Part shown: piece by piece, positions 1-5,768 of the stretch
Position numbering within the stretch: position 1 is the first letter of the stretch
Layout: each line of letters starts with the position of its first letter
Position numbers and translations under genes: made by a program
The notes under the pieces: generated by a model
What the model was told of the DNA's origin: nothing
The model's database searches: none
What the model saw: the letters and a program-made list of their open reading frames with translations, nothing else
NCBI GenBank assembly: GCA_002319875.1
Contig: DCFS01000114.1
Coordinates: 1-19,159 of the forward strand
Reading direction: 5' to 3'
DNA length: 19,159 nt
Source of the DNA: Treponema sp. UBA1798
Lineage (GTDB): Bacteria; Spirochaetota; Spirochaetia; Treponematales; Treponemataceae

Positions 1-378
1 GAAATTCTGCATAATGCGTTATGGTTCAAAACGGAATATGGATTCCGCAGCAGTCTGGGCAGCTATATTGTCAGCGGTTCAATAGATCTGCTGACTGCCA
101 ATCCGGACGGAACTTTTTCGATCATCGATTATAAAACCGACCGGAACGTAAATCCGCAATTATATTACAACCAGCTCGTCTGCTACAGAAAAGCCGCTGC
201 AGCATTATGCAGAACCGCGGAAAAAAACATAACCTGCACGCTTTACTATCTGCGGAGCGGAAAGGAAGTCGACATTACGGATGCAGTGGAGCAGATAACG
301 CTGGATGATAACCGTATCAGGGATGTCATTTTACAGGAGAAGAAATATGAACCTTTATTGCCAGATACGGGACGTTAA
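1..378 (+). CDS. C-terminal end of a RecB/AddA-type helicase-nuclease (5' truncated by window)
   Basis: Frame 1 is open from the first base to a TAA at 376-378, giving the last 125 residues of a larger protein. The fragment carries the PD-(D/E)XK nuclease signature of RecB/AddA enzymes: GSIDLL, then IIDYKTD about 17 residues later, then an N-Q-L-x-x-Y element (NQLVCY), the QxxxY-like motif IV. These residues bind the catalytic metal and DNA in the family. The protein would therefore process double-strand breaks as an ATP-dependent helicase-nuclease before RecA loading. The helicase part lies outside the window, so AddA, RecB or a stand-alone RecB-like nuclease cannot be separated. AddA-like is my favoured reading because the nuclease sits at the very C-terminus. 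No convincing hairpin terminator follows; the mntP promoter begins 47 nt after the stop. Confidence 0.8.
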   Translation, partial: EILHNALWFKTEYGFRSSLGSYIVSGSIDLLTANPDGTFSIIDYKTDRNVNPQLYYNQLVCYRKAAAALCRTAEKNITCTLYYLRSGKEVDITDAVEQITLDDNRIRDVILQEKKYEPLLPDTGR

Positions 379-424
379 TGTACGATAATTTTTATTTTTT
401 GAATCAAAACCGCACAGTCCGCAA

Positions 425-453
425 TTGACACAGAGGGCCTGTTTTCCGATACT
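425..453 (+). promoter_or_regulatory. Sigma-70-type promoter of the mntP riboswitch transcript
   Basis: A consensus -35 TTGACA (425-430) is separated by 17 bp from a -10 GATACT (448-453). The predicted start is near 460, exactly at the 5' edge of the riboswitch P1 helix at 461, which supports the assignment. An overlapping TATACT (453-458) would have a 22-bp spacer and is less likely. Confidence 0.75.
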
Positions 454-460
454 ATACTCA

Positions 461-553
461 GCAAAGGGGAGTAGTTCCCAAAAGCAGGATCAACATACTG
501 GTTTATTACCTGGTTCTGCTTACTTTTTAAACGAAGTTAAACGAGACCTTTGC
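461..553 (+). promoter_or_regulatory. yybP-ykoY manganese riboswitch (aptamer)
   Basis: The conserved 5' element AAGGGGAGTAG lies at 464-474 and the conserved 3' element ACGAGACCTTTG at 541-552, as in the yybP-ykoY class. P1 is formed by 461-467 (GCAAAGG) with 547-553 (CCTTTGC), seven Watson-Crick pairs. An internal helix is visible between 482-487 and 527-533 (AAGCAG with CTGCTT). Members of this class bind Mn2+ and commonly control Mn2+ exporters; the next gene is mntP. The P1 3' strand is reused as the left arm of the following terminator, so Mn2+ binding should stabilise P1, block the terminator and switch expression on. Class recognition is from conserved sequence and context; the mechanism is inferred from base pairing. 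Confidence 0.92.
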
Positions 554-584
554 CTGCCGGAACACGGCGGGCAGAGGTTTTTTT
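547..584 (+). terminator. Riboswitch-controlled intrinsic terminator upstream of mntP
   Basis: Positions 547-558 pair along their full length with 566-577 (12 pairs including two G-U), with a 7-nt loop, followed by seven T's at 578-584. Bases 547-553 are also the 3' strand of riboswitch P1, so the two structures exclude each other. This is the expression platform of the Mn2+ switch. Confidence 0.9.
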
Positions 585-630
585 ATCCTCTCCGCCCGCA
601 GGCAAAAAACAGAAACGGAAGGGAATATAT

Positions 631-1212
631 ATGGATTTTCCAGTTATTTTTGCGATTGCTGTCAGTCTGTCATTAGATGCATTTGCCGTCACCATTGCCA
701 ACAGTTGTGCAATCTGTGGTCTTCAGCTGAAATACGGCATCAGAATGTCGTTATTTTTTGCAATATTCCAGGTCGTAATGCCTGCCATCGGATGGGTTGC
801 AGGCGTTACATTCTGCCGTTACATACAGGCATTCGATCACTGGATTGCATTCGTTCTGCTTGCAGTAACCGGTGGCAGGATGATAATTGAAGGCATCAGG
901 GCACGTCAGCAGACGACAACAACGGAATGTTTTGTTACACCAAAAACGGACTGCCGCCGGTTATCGACGCTGCTTGTTCTGTCTCTGGCAACAAGTCTTG
1001 ATGCCATGGCTATCGGTATTTCCTTTGCTGTTCTCGGTGTTCCGATTCTCGAACCATTACTCGTTATCGGCGTTGTGACCTTTATTATATGTTTTTCAGG
1101 TTTTTTTCTCGGCAAGTTTCTGAGGAATTCAATTCAACTGCCTTTTGAAATCATCAGCGGAATCGTATTGGTCCTGATCGGCTGTAAAATTCTTATTGAC
1201 GGACTGAAATAA
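631..1212 (+). CDS. mntP: MntP, manganese efflux pump
   Basis: Encodes a 193-residue, six-helix inner-membrane protein that exports Mn2+ and protects against manganese excess. Family features visible are the two internally repeated halves with acidic residues in membrane segments: SLSLDAFAV near residues 12-20 (D16) and ATSLDAMAIGI in the second half. The length fits the usual ~190 residues. The reading frame stays open upstream to 550, but that start would lie inside the terminator stem. ATG 631 is preceded by GGAAGGGA (617-624) at a good distance and gives the normal MntP N-terminus. Its control by the upstream riboswitch matches the family's known regulation. It is transcribed alone and faces the convergent LysR gene 104 bp downstream. 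Confidence 0.95.
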   Translation: MDFPVIFAIAVSLSLDAFAVTIANSCAICGLQLKYGIRMSLFFAIFQVVMPAIGWVAGVTFCRYIQAFDHWIAFVLLAVTGGRMIIEGIRARQQTTTTECFVTPKTDCRRLSTLLVLSLATSLDAMAIGISFAVLGVPILEPLLVIGVVTFIICFSGFFLGKFLRNSIQLPFEIISGIVLVLIGCKILIDGLK

Positions 1213-1219
1213 ACCGCAG

Positions 1220-1253
1220 ACAGGTTAAACAGCGGGTGCGTTGTTTTACCTGT
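1220..1253. terminator. Candidate bidirectional hairpin between convergent mntP and LysR genes
   Basis: Arms 1220-1231 and 1242-1253 are complementary over 12 bases with one mismatch (ACAGGTtAAACA against TGTTTTACCTGT), with a 10-nt loop. It sits 8 nt after the mntP stop and 64 nt after the end of the convergent LysR gene. Neither side has a clear T tract, so terminator function is only likely from position. Confidence 0.35.
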
Positions 1254-1316
1254 ATACAGACCGTACAAAAACTGCACTGACCGGAACATTTTTCCATATA
1301 CTGACTTCAACACCGA

Positions 1317-2240
1317 TTACGACAAGAGCGAACAACCGTAGTCCCCGATAATCTGCCGGAGTTCATCAATATAATGCTGTGCACACCGGCTCAAAGTTGT
1401 CCTGCTGTTTGTAATATAGCCGATCGTCATGCTGTCGTCGACAGCCAGCGGCACTGCGACAATCTGCGTACCATTAAGGTCACTCGTTACCACACCGCTT
1501 GAAATCGTATAACCGTTCACACCAATAATCAGGTTAAACAGCGTTCCACGGTCACTGACATGAATATTTTTACGGTGGAAAACAGTACTCTGCATTTCCT
1601 CGGAAAAATAAAATGAATTGAAATCCCCCTGCTCAAACGACAGATAAGGATACGCGTCGAGATCTCCGAACGTTACTGATTTCCGGTGAGAAAGTTCGCA
1701 TGATGCACTCACGAATACGTGGGGAGAGGCCTTAAACAGCGGATGAAACACAAGCAGATTTTCATGCAGGAGTTTGGCAAGTACTTTCCCGTTAAAATCG
1801 TTCAAATAGAGAATTCCCAGTTCACTCTTCATATTCCGGACATCTTCGATAATTTCAGACGTACGCGTTTCCCGCAGTGTATATTCATATTCGTCGGAAG
1901 CAGTATCCCGTATAATATTGCAGAACGCGTTTACAGCAAATGCATAATGTTGTGTCGAAATGGAACAGCGCTGCCGTGACGGTTTTTTATGTGTATACCG
2001 CTCTTCCAGCAGATCTGCCTGTTCCACCACCTGGCGTGCATACGAAAGGAATTCTGCACCATCGGATGTCAGTACGATTCCCTTCGTATTCCGGCTGAAA
2101 ATTTCTATACCAAGCTCTTTTTCCAGTTCCTTTACGGAATTGGAAAGAGCCGGCTGCGAAATGTAAATATTTCGTGCAGTTTCCGTTATGGAACGGTATT
2201 CGACGATTTTGATAACATATTTCAACTGCTGCAGGGTCAT
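1317..2240 (-). CDS. LysR-type transcriptional regulator
   Basis: A 307-residue protein of normal LTTR size. Residues 1-60 form the winged helix-turn-helix (MTLQQLKYVIKIVEY..., recognition region SQPALSNSVKELEKELG, then the wing IFSRNTKGIVLTSDG). A linker helix follows to about residue 85, then a two-lobed effector-binding domain. LTTRs act as tetramers and bind a T-N11-A dyad near their own promoter; such a dyad is at 2276-2292. No divergently transcribed target gene lies next to it: the upstream neighbour (IclR) is on the same strand and mntP converges. Its effector and regulon therefore cannot be read from context. No clear Shine-Dalgarno precedes ATG 2240, and the promoter suggests a leaderless mRNA. 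The specific subfamily is not recognised. Confidence 0.92.
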   Translation of the reverse strand: MTLQQLKYVIKIVEYRSITETARNIYISQPALSNSVKELEKELGIEIFSRNTKGIVLTSDGAEFLSYARQVVEQADLLEERYTHKKPSRQRCSISTQHYAFAVNAFCNIIRDTASDEYEYTLRETRTSEIIEDVRNMKSELGILYLNDFNGKVLAKLLHENLLVFHPLFKASPHVFVSASCELSHRKSVTFGDLDAYPYLSFEQGDFNSFYFSEEMQSTVFHRKNIHVSDRGTLFNLIIGVNGYTISSGVVTSDLNGTQIVAVPLAVDDSMTIGYITNSRTTLSRCAQHYIDELRQIIGDYGCSLLS

Positions 2241-2246
2241 ATATCC

Positions 2247-2275
2247 AGCCTATCCGCTGCGGAAAAAGCTGTCAA
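2247..2275 (-). promoter_or_regulatory. Promoter of the LysR gene, predicting a near-leaderless mRNA
   Basis: On the minus strand, TTGACA (2275-2270) is followed after exactly 17 bp by TAGGCT (2252-2247), which keeps the key T1, A2 and T6 of a -10. Only 6 nt separate the -10 from the ATG, so transcription would start at or next to the first codon. The -35 is perfect; the -10 is mediocre. Confidence 0.5.
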
Positions 2276-2292
2276 CTATATTTCAGGTATAG
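2276..2292. promoter_or_regulatory. Candidate LysR operator (T-N11-A dyad)
   Basis: CTATA-N7-TATAG is a perfect interrupted dyad of 17 bp containing the T-N11-A core typical of LTTR sites. It directly abuts the -35 hexamer of the LysR gene (2270-2275), roughly -36 to -52 relative to the predicted start, a usual place for LTTR autoregulation. Binding is inferred. Confidence 0.45.
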
Positions 2293-2334
2293 TGACTGAT
2301 CTAAAATCTATCGGATTCAGCTAAAAACATCCGG

Positions 2335-2371
2335 GTCACTTGCAAAAATCCGGTAGCGTTTTGCAAGTAAC
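2335..2371. repeat. Long inverted repeat between the LysR and IclR genes
   Basis: ACTTGCAAAA (2338-2347) and TTTTGCAAGT (2359-2368) are perfect 10-bp arms around an 11-nt centre. They extend to 13 bp with one mismatch (2335-2347 and 2359-2371). It lies 77 bp past the IclR stop and 95 bp upstream of the LysR start. It could be a terminator for the IclR transcript (no adjacent T run on the minus strand) or a regulator site for LysR. Function is not decided by sequence. Confidence 0.5.
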
Positions 2372-2435
2372 TTCGCAGTTTTTCCCAATCCCCATATTAC
2401 AATGAGAAAAATGGATTCATACAGTATGGAAAGCA

Positions 2436-2465
2436 GGACGGTTTTTCTCAGTAAAAAACCTGTCC
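2436..2465 (-). terminator. Candidate 3' hairpin over the IclR stop codon
   Basis: On the minus strand GGAC-A-GGTTTTT (2465-2454) pairs with AAAAACCGTCC (2446-2436), 11 pairs with one bulged A. The loop contains the IclR TGA stop. No T tract follows, so this may protect the mRNA 3' end rather than terminate transcription. Confidence 0.3.
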
Positions 2466-3239
2466 GCTATACCCCATAACATACGAAATTTTGTTAGCAG
2501 TATCTTTCAGCATAGGAACAGTATCTTCAATTTCCTGTGCACTCATATTGTCTGACAGAGAACTCACACTGATTGCTGCAACGACCGTCCGGCCATGTCC
2601 AAGAACAGGAACCGCCGAACAGTTGTCCCCCTCTATAAATTCATCGCGATCTCTTCCAACACCTTCCGTACGGACCTTTTCCAGCTCAGTTTTCAGGCAA
2701 ACGGGATCCGTTATTGTGTTCTCAGTATATTTATTCAACCCTTTTTCCGCTATCAGATGGTCAAGCGCATTTTCATCAAGATTACAGGTAAGCACTTTAC
2801 CAAGACCGGTACAATGAAATGGAAGCACCCGTCCCGGCGTAAAATATGTACGCGGCGTAGTTTTCGTATCGATACGATCAAGCATCAAAACTTCTCCCTG
2901 ATAAAAAACGGCCATATTAATATTGGCTTTCGGAAACTGATTCCACAGCAGTTCAAGATAAGGCATAGTTATTTTTCTTATTTCAAGCGACTGCAGCGCT
3001 TTCCGTGAAAGTTTAAGTGTTTTCAATGACAGGAAATAAAGTCCCGTCGCTTTATCCTTTGTCATATATCCGGTATTTTCAAGGCTGGAAAGAAGTCTGA
3101 ACGTCATATTGCTGTTCAGTCCCAGCGCGTCACAAACATCGGTTATCGATAAAGGTCCCGTATGCCCGGACGCAAGGTCAAGGATCTGGAAACAGCGCAT
3201 TACTGTTTTTATATTATATTTATCATCATCTGTTTCCAT
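2448..3239 (-). CDS. IclR-type transcriptional regulator
   Basis: Encodes 263 residues from ATG 3239. The N-terminal winged HTH (about residues 10-70) has the family pattern of a metabolic-state-type start helix, then SITDVCDALGLNSNMTFRLL and a wing ending TGYMTKDKATGLYFLS. The remainder is the GAF-like effector domain (about 80-255), with HCTGLGKVL, DRDEFIEGDNCSAVPVL and AAISVSS motifs of IclR effector domains. IclR proteins bind small organic acids or similar metabolites and usually repress nearby or own genes as dimers/tetramers. A TTG seven codons upstream (3260) could also open the frame, but it would translate the G9 tract as V-G-G-G. I prefer ATG 3239, with the G9 tract 7 nt upstream serving as Shine-Dalgarno. 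No catabolic gene is adjacent, so the effector is unknown. Confidence 0.9.
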   Translation of the reverse strand: METDDDKYNIKTVMRCFQILDLASGHTGPLSITDVCDALGLNSNMTFRLLSSLENTGYMTKDKATGLYFLSLKTLKLSRKALQSLEIRKITMPYLELLWNQFPKANINMAVFYQGEVLMLDRIDTKTTPRTYFTPGRVLPFHCTGLGKVLTCNLDENALDHLIAEKGLNKYTENTITDPVCLKTELEKVRTEGVGRDRDEFIEGDNCSAVPVLGHGRTVVAAISVSSLSDNMSAQEIEDTVPMLKDTANKISYVMGYSGQVFY

Positions 3240-3246
3240 AATAAGT

Positions 3247-3255
3247 CCCCCCCCC
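3247..3255 (-). repeat. Homopolymeric G9 tract at the IclR ribosome-binding position
   Basis: Nine C's on the plus strand (3247-3255) give GGGGGGGGG in the IclR mRNA, ending 7 nt before ATG 3239. It is the only G-rich segment available as ribosome-binding site, in an otherwise very AT-rich leader. Such tracts slip during replication, and poly-G length changes cause phase variation in Treponema pallidum and other bacteria. Variation here is an inference. Confidence 0.75.
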
Positions 3256-3264
3256 ACCAAAAAA

Positions 3265-3287
3265 TATAATAGTTATATACTATTATA
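3265..3287. promoter_or_regulatory. Perfect 23-bp palindromic operator candidate upstream of the IclR gene
   Basis: TATAATAGT (3265-3273) and ACTATTATA (3279-3287) are perfect 9-bp arms around TATAT. The right arm contains the -10 hexamer of the IclR gene on the minus strand, and the predicted start (about 3275) is in the centre. A protein bound here would block initiation, so IclR self-repression is the simplest reading. The flanks are very AT-rich, which lowers confidence slightly. Confidence 0.6.
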
Positions 3288-3290
3288 GCA
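3282..3290 (-). promoter_or_regulatory. Extended -10 promoter of the IclR gene
   Basis: On the minus strand TGCTATAAT reads 3290-3282, a perfect -10 with the TGN extension. No good -35 hexamer is found at 16-18 bp, as is common for extended -10 promoters. The predicted leader is about 35 nt and includes the G9 tract. Confidence 0.6.
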
Positions 3291-3435
3291 AAATTATATA
3301 AAAAAACAAAGTACATTAATAAAATGAGGCGTTCTTAAAAGTCAGACGAGTTTTGAAAGTGGCTCAAATATATATGAAATTAAAAATCAAAAATGTACTG
3401 ATATCGATCAGGATCCAGACTTTTACAGAGAACCA

Positions 3436-3444
3436 TGATATAAT
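3436..3444 (+). promoter_or_regulatory. Extended -10 promoter of the nfeD-SPFH-GDPD operon, predicting a leaderless mRNA
   Basis: TGATATAAT at 3436-3444 is a perfect extended -10. It is separated from ATG 3451 by exactly 6 nt, so transcription should begin at or beside the A of the start codon. The -35 region (about 3416-3421, CAGACT) is weak, as expected with a TGN extension. Confidence 0.6.
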
Positions 3445-3450
3445 TATTAC

Positions 3451-3939
3451 ATGACTGATCTGATTGTAAATAATCTGCCATGGTTCTGGGTTACGGTAAT
3501 GCTGGCCTGTATCGTAATAGAAAGCCTTACATTTTCACTGACAACAATCTGGTTTGCATGCGGAGCTCTTCTCACAATTTTTGTTTCAATGACTCCTCTT
3601 TCATTCCGCTGGCAGTTACTCGTTTTCGCAGTTGTTTCTTTTATACTGCTTGTCATGACCAGACCGCTTGTTGTAAAGAAAACAGCAGCAAAAAAACAGT
3701 TACGGACAAATGTTGATGCACTCATCGGAAAGGAAGTGCCGCTCATAAAAGCCATTACACCGTTTGATAAAGGAGAAATCAGATATAATGGTACGCTATG
3801 GTCTGCACAGAGTACGGATGGAACTGCAATCGCAAAGAATACTGTCTGCAGAATAACTGGTATACAGGGTAATACGATTTTGGTACTACCACTGGAAAAT
3901 ACTGTTTCCGCTCAAAACGGAAGGGAGAAAAACAAATGA
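3451..3939 (+). CDS. NfeD-like membrane protein
   Basis: A 162-residue protein with two hydrophobic segments (about residues 10-45 and 50-72) and a C-terminal soluble OB-fold-like domain (about 85-155) carrying LIGKEV, GEIRYNGTLWSAQS and VCRITGIQGNTILV. This is the short NfeD type, which lacks the protease domain. NfeD proteins pair with stomatin/SPFH proteins and are thought to help assemble or regulate membrane complexes and membrane domains. The next gene is an SPFH protein and overlaps by 4 bp (ATGA), so translation is coupled. ATG 3451 has no good Shine-Dalgarno but sits 6 nt after an extended -10. An internal ATG at 3499 would remove the first membrane-segment residues and is less likely. 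Confidence 0.88.
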   Translation: MTDLIVNNLPWFWVTVMLACIVIESLTFSLTTIWFACGALLTIFVSMTPLSFRWQLLVFAVVSFILLVMTRPLVVKKTAAKKQLRTNVDALIGKEVPLIKAITPFDKGEIRYNGTLWSAQSTDGTAIAKNTVCRITGIQGNTILVLPLENTVSAQNGREKNK

Positions 3940-4838
3940 TTTATGTTACGATAGCCCTCATTGTTATTGTTATGCTGCTTATTATTACGAACATCCGCAT
4001 CATTCCGCAGTCTCAGGCATCGGTAATAGAACGGCTTGGGGCATACTACGCTACATGGACTGTAGGTCTGCATGTCAAAGTACCCTTTATCGATCGAATT
4101 GCAAGTACAATAAGTCTTAAGGAAAAAGTACTTGATTTTGATCCTCAGCCGGTAATAACCAAAGATAACGTAACCATGATGATCGACACGGTCATCTACT
4201 TTCAGATTACTGATCCCAAACTATACACATATGGCGTCGAACATCCTATCAATGCGTTAGAAAATCTGTCCGCAACAACGCTCAGGAATATTATCGGAGA
4301 CCTTGAACTTGATGAAACACTTACAAGCAGGGACGTCATCAATACAAAAATGCGCAGTATTCTTGATGAAGCGACCGATCCATGGGGAATAAAAGTAAAC
4401 AGGGTTGAAGTAAAAAACATTATTCCGCCGGAAGCGATCAAGGAAGCGATGGAAAAACAGATGCGGGCAGAACGCGAACGGCGTCAGCAAATTCTGATTG
4501 CTGAAGGGCAGAAACAGTCCGCCATACTCGTTGCAGAAGGTAAAAAACAGTCTGTTATTCTTGAAGCAGAAGCTCAAAAGATTGCCTCTATCCAGAAAGC
4601 TCAGGGGCAGGCACAGGCGATACTTGAAGTACAGAAAGCTACTGCTGAAGGATTGCAGATGATAAAAAACATAAAAGCAGACGATGCGGTTATAAAACTG
4701 CGCAGTCTTGAAGCGTTCGAAAAAGCAGCAAACGGACAGGCTACGAAAATTATTATTCCGTCAGATATTCAGGGGCTTGCAGGTGTCGTAACCGGTATTA
4801 CGGAACTTGTAAAAGATGTTCCACAACAGAAGAAGTAA
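3936..4838 (+). CDS. SPFH/Band 7 (stomatin-like) membrane protein
   Basis: A 300-residue slipin/QmcA-like protein. One N-terminal membrane segment (about residues 3-21) is followed by the SPFH domain with diagnostic QSQASVIERLGAY, KVPFIDRI, VTMMIDTVIYFQITDP and ATTLRNIIGDLELDETLTSRD. Residues about 165-235 form an Ala/Glu/Lys/Gln-rich coiled coil with repeated AEGQKQSAI/AEGKKQSVI units. A short hydrophobic C-terminal part ends in a Lys tail. Such proteins oligomerise into rings or scaffolds at the membrane and often associate with proteases or lipid domains. Start overlaps the nfeD stop by 4 bp, a pairing conserved in many bacteria and archaea. It probably works in one complex with the NfeD protein. 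Confidence 0.93.
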   Translation: MIYVTIALIVIVMLLIITNIRIIPQSQASVIERLGAYYATWTVGLHVKVPFIDRIASTISLKEKVLDFDPQPVITKDNVTMMIDTVIYFQITDPKLYTYGVEHPINALENLSATTLRNIIGDLELDETLTSRDVINTKMRSILDEATDPWGIKVNRVEVKNIIPPEAIKEAMEKQMRAERERRQQILIAEGQKQSAILVAEGKKQSVILEAEAQKIASIQKAQGQAQAILEVQKATAEGLQMIKNIKADDAVIKLRSLEAFEKAANGQATKIIIPSDIQGLAGVVTGITELVKDVPQQKK

Positions 4839-4854
4839 TACAATTAATAATTAT

Positions 4855-5562
4855 ATGAAAGTATATGCACATCGGGGTTACAGCGGCAAATATCCGGAAA
4901 ACACTATGCTGGCGTTCCGAAAAGCTGTGGAAACGGGTTGTGATGGAATTGAACTTGATGTCCAGTTAACAAAAGATGGAAATGTAGTCGTGATACACGA
5001 CGAAAAGATTGACCGAACGACAGACGGAACGGGGGCTGTCGAGCAGTACAGTCTTGAAGAATTGCAAAAGTTCAATGCAAATAAAACTCATCCTGATGCG
5101 GGAAGCTATGAACGGATACCATCTTTTGAGGAATACTGTGGATGGATAAAAACAACAAATGTAATAACAGATATAGAACTCAAAACAGGCAAGGTTTATT
5201 ACCGCGATCTGGAACGGAAAACGCTTGATATCGTAAAATCACATGACCTCGAAAAAAAAGTTTTCTTCTCATCTTTTAATCCTCTGTCTGTAATCAAAAT
5301 CAAGCATATGGCGCCGGACATACCCTGCGGTCTGCTGGTCGAACAGCCGATACGGCATGCAGGTTTTATGTGCCGAATGTTCGGCATTGACTACTACCAT
5401 CCGGGCAAAAAAACATTGACTGAAGACATAGTTATGGAATGCCACGCCAACGGCCGGCTGGTAAATGTATGGACAATCACTACCAGAGAAGAAGCTATCC
5501 GGTTAAAAAGACTGAATGTAGATGGTATATTTACCAATTTTCCTGATTTAACGACAGTCTAA
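4855..5562 (+). CDS. Glycerophosphodiester phosphodiesterase
   Basis: Hydrolyses glycerophosphodiesters to glycerol-3-phosphate and an alcohol; bacterial members recycle phospholipid head groups. From ATG 4855 the protein has 236 residues, normal for the family. It starts MKVYAHRGYSG with catalytic His6, followed by PENT, then E33 and D35 in IELDVQLTKDG (metal ligands) and H48 in VVIHDE; RTTDGTG follows. The TIM-barrel C-terminus ends in the family's VNVWTI and VDGIFTNFPD strands. The frame opens earlier (4816), but that start overlaps the SPFH gene and adds a tail before the first beta strand. No signal peptide is seen, so it is cytoplasmic. It lies 16 nt after the SPFH stop in the same operon. 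No terminator is visible before the opposing tRNA. Confidence 0.92.
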   Translation: MKVYAHRGYSGKYPENTMLAFRKAVETGCDGIELDVQLTKDGNVVVIHDEKIDRTTDGTGAVEQYSLEELQKFNANKTHPDAGSYERIPSFEEYCGWIKTTNVITDIELKTGKVYYRDLERKTLDIVKSHDLEKKVFFSSFNPLSVIKIKHMAPDIPCGLLVEQPIRHAGFMCRMFGIDYYHPGKKTLTEDIVMECHANGRLVNVWTITTREEAIRLKRLNVDGIFTNFPDLTTV

Positions 5563-5581
5563 CACAATTTTCTTTATTTTA

Positions 5582-5655
<74 letters not shown>

Positions 5656-5658
5656 AGA

Positions 5659-5689
5659 ATACCGGAAAACTCAAATGGCCAACCGGTAT
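5659..5689 (-). other. Dyad in the tRNA-Arg 5' leader
   Basis: ATACCGG (5659-5665) and CCGGTAT (5683-5689) are perfect 7-bp arms flanking a 17-nt loop, between the tRNA promoter and the mature 5' end. It could form a hairpin in the precursor next to the RNase P cut site or bind a regulator. Function is unknown. Confidence 0.35.
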
Positions 5690-5697
5690 GATTCAGG

Positions 5698-5726
5698 ATA
5701 ATACTATATAACCGCTTCTTTTGCAA
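5698..5726 (-). promoter_or_regulatory. Promoter of tRNA-Arg
   Basis: On the minus strand TTGCAA (5726-5721) and TATTAT (5703-5698) are spaced by 17 bp, followed about 40 nt later by the tRNA 5' end. This supports separate transcription of the tRNA from the upstream lipoprotein gene. Confidence 0.6.
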
Positions 5727-5730
5727 CAGG

Positions 5731-5751
5731 TCTGTAATTCTTTATCACAGA
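5731..5751 (-). terminator. Candidate weak terminator after the lipoprotein gene
   Basis: TCTGTGAT and ATTACAGA on the minus strand form an 8-bp stem (one G-U) with a 5-nt loop, 17 nt after the lipoprotein stop and just before the tRNA -35. There is no T tract, so efficiency is doubtful. Confidence 0.3.
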
Positions 5752-5768
5752 ACGGGTGCCGGACAAAA

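Noticed and set aside
550..630. Upstream extension of mntP from an ATG at 550
   Set aside because: That ATG lies inside the riboswitch P1/terminator strand; the extension has no MntP homology and ATG 631 has a proper ribosome-binding site.
2595..3008. Open frame of 137 codons on the plus strand opposite the IclR gene
   Set aside because: The minus-strand frame encodes a full IclR protein with family motifs; the plus frame has none.
3405..3420. Short palindromic string CTGAT-ATCG-ATCAG upstream of the nfeD promoter
   Set aside because: Arms are only 5 bp and such patterns are expected by chance in this AT-rich stretch.
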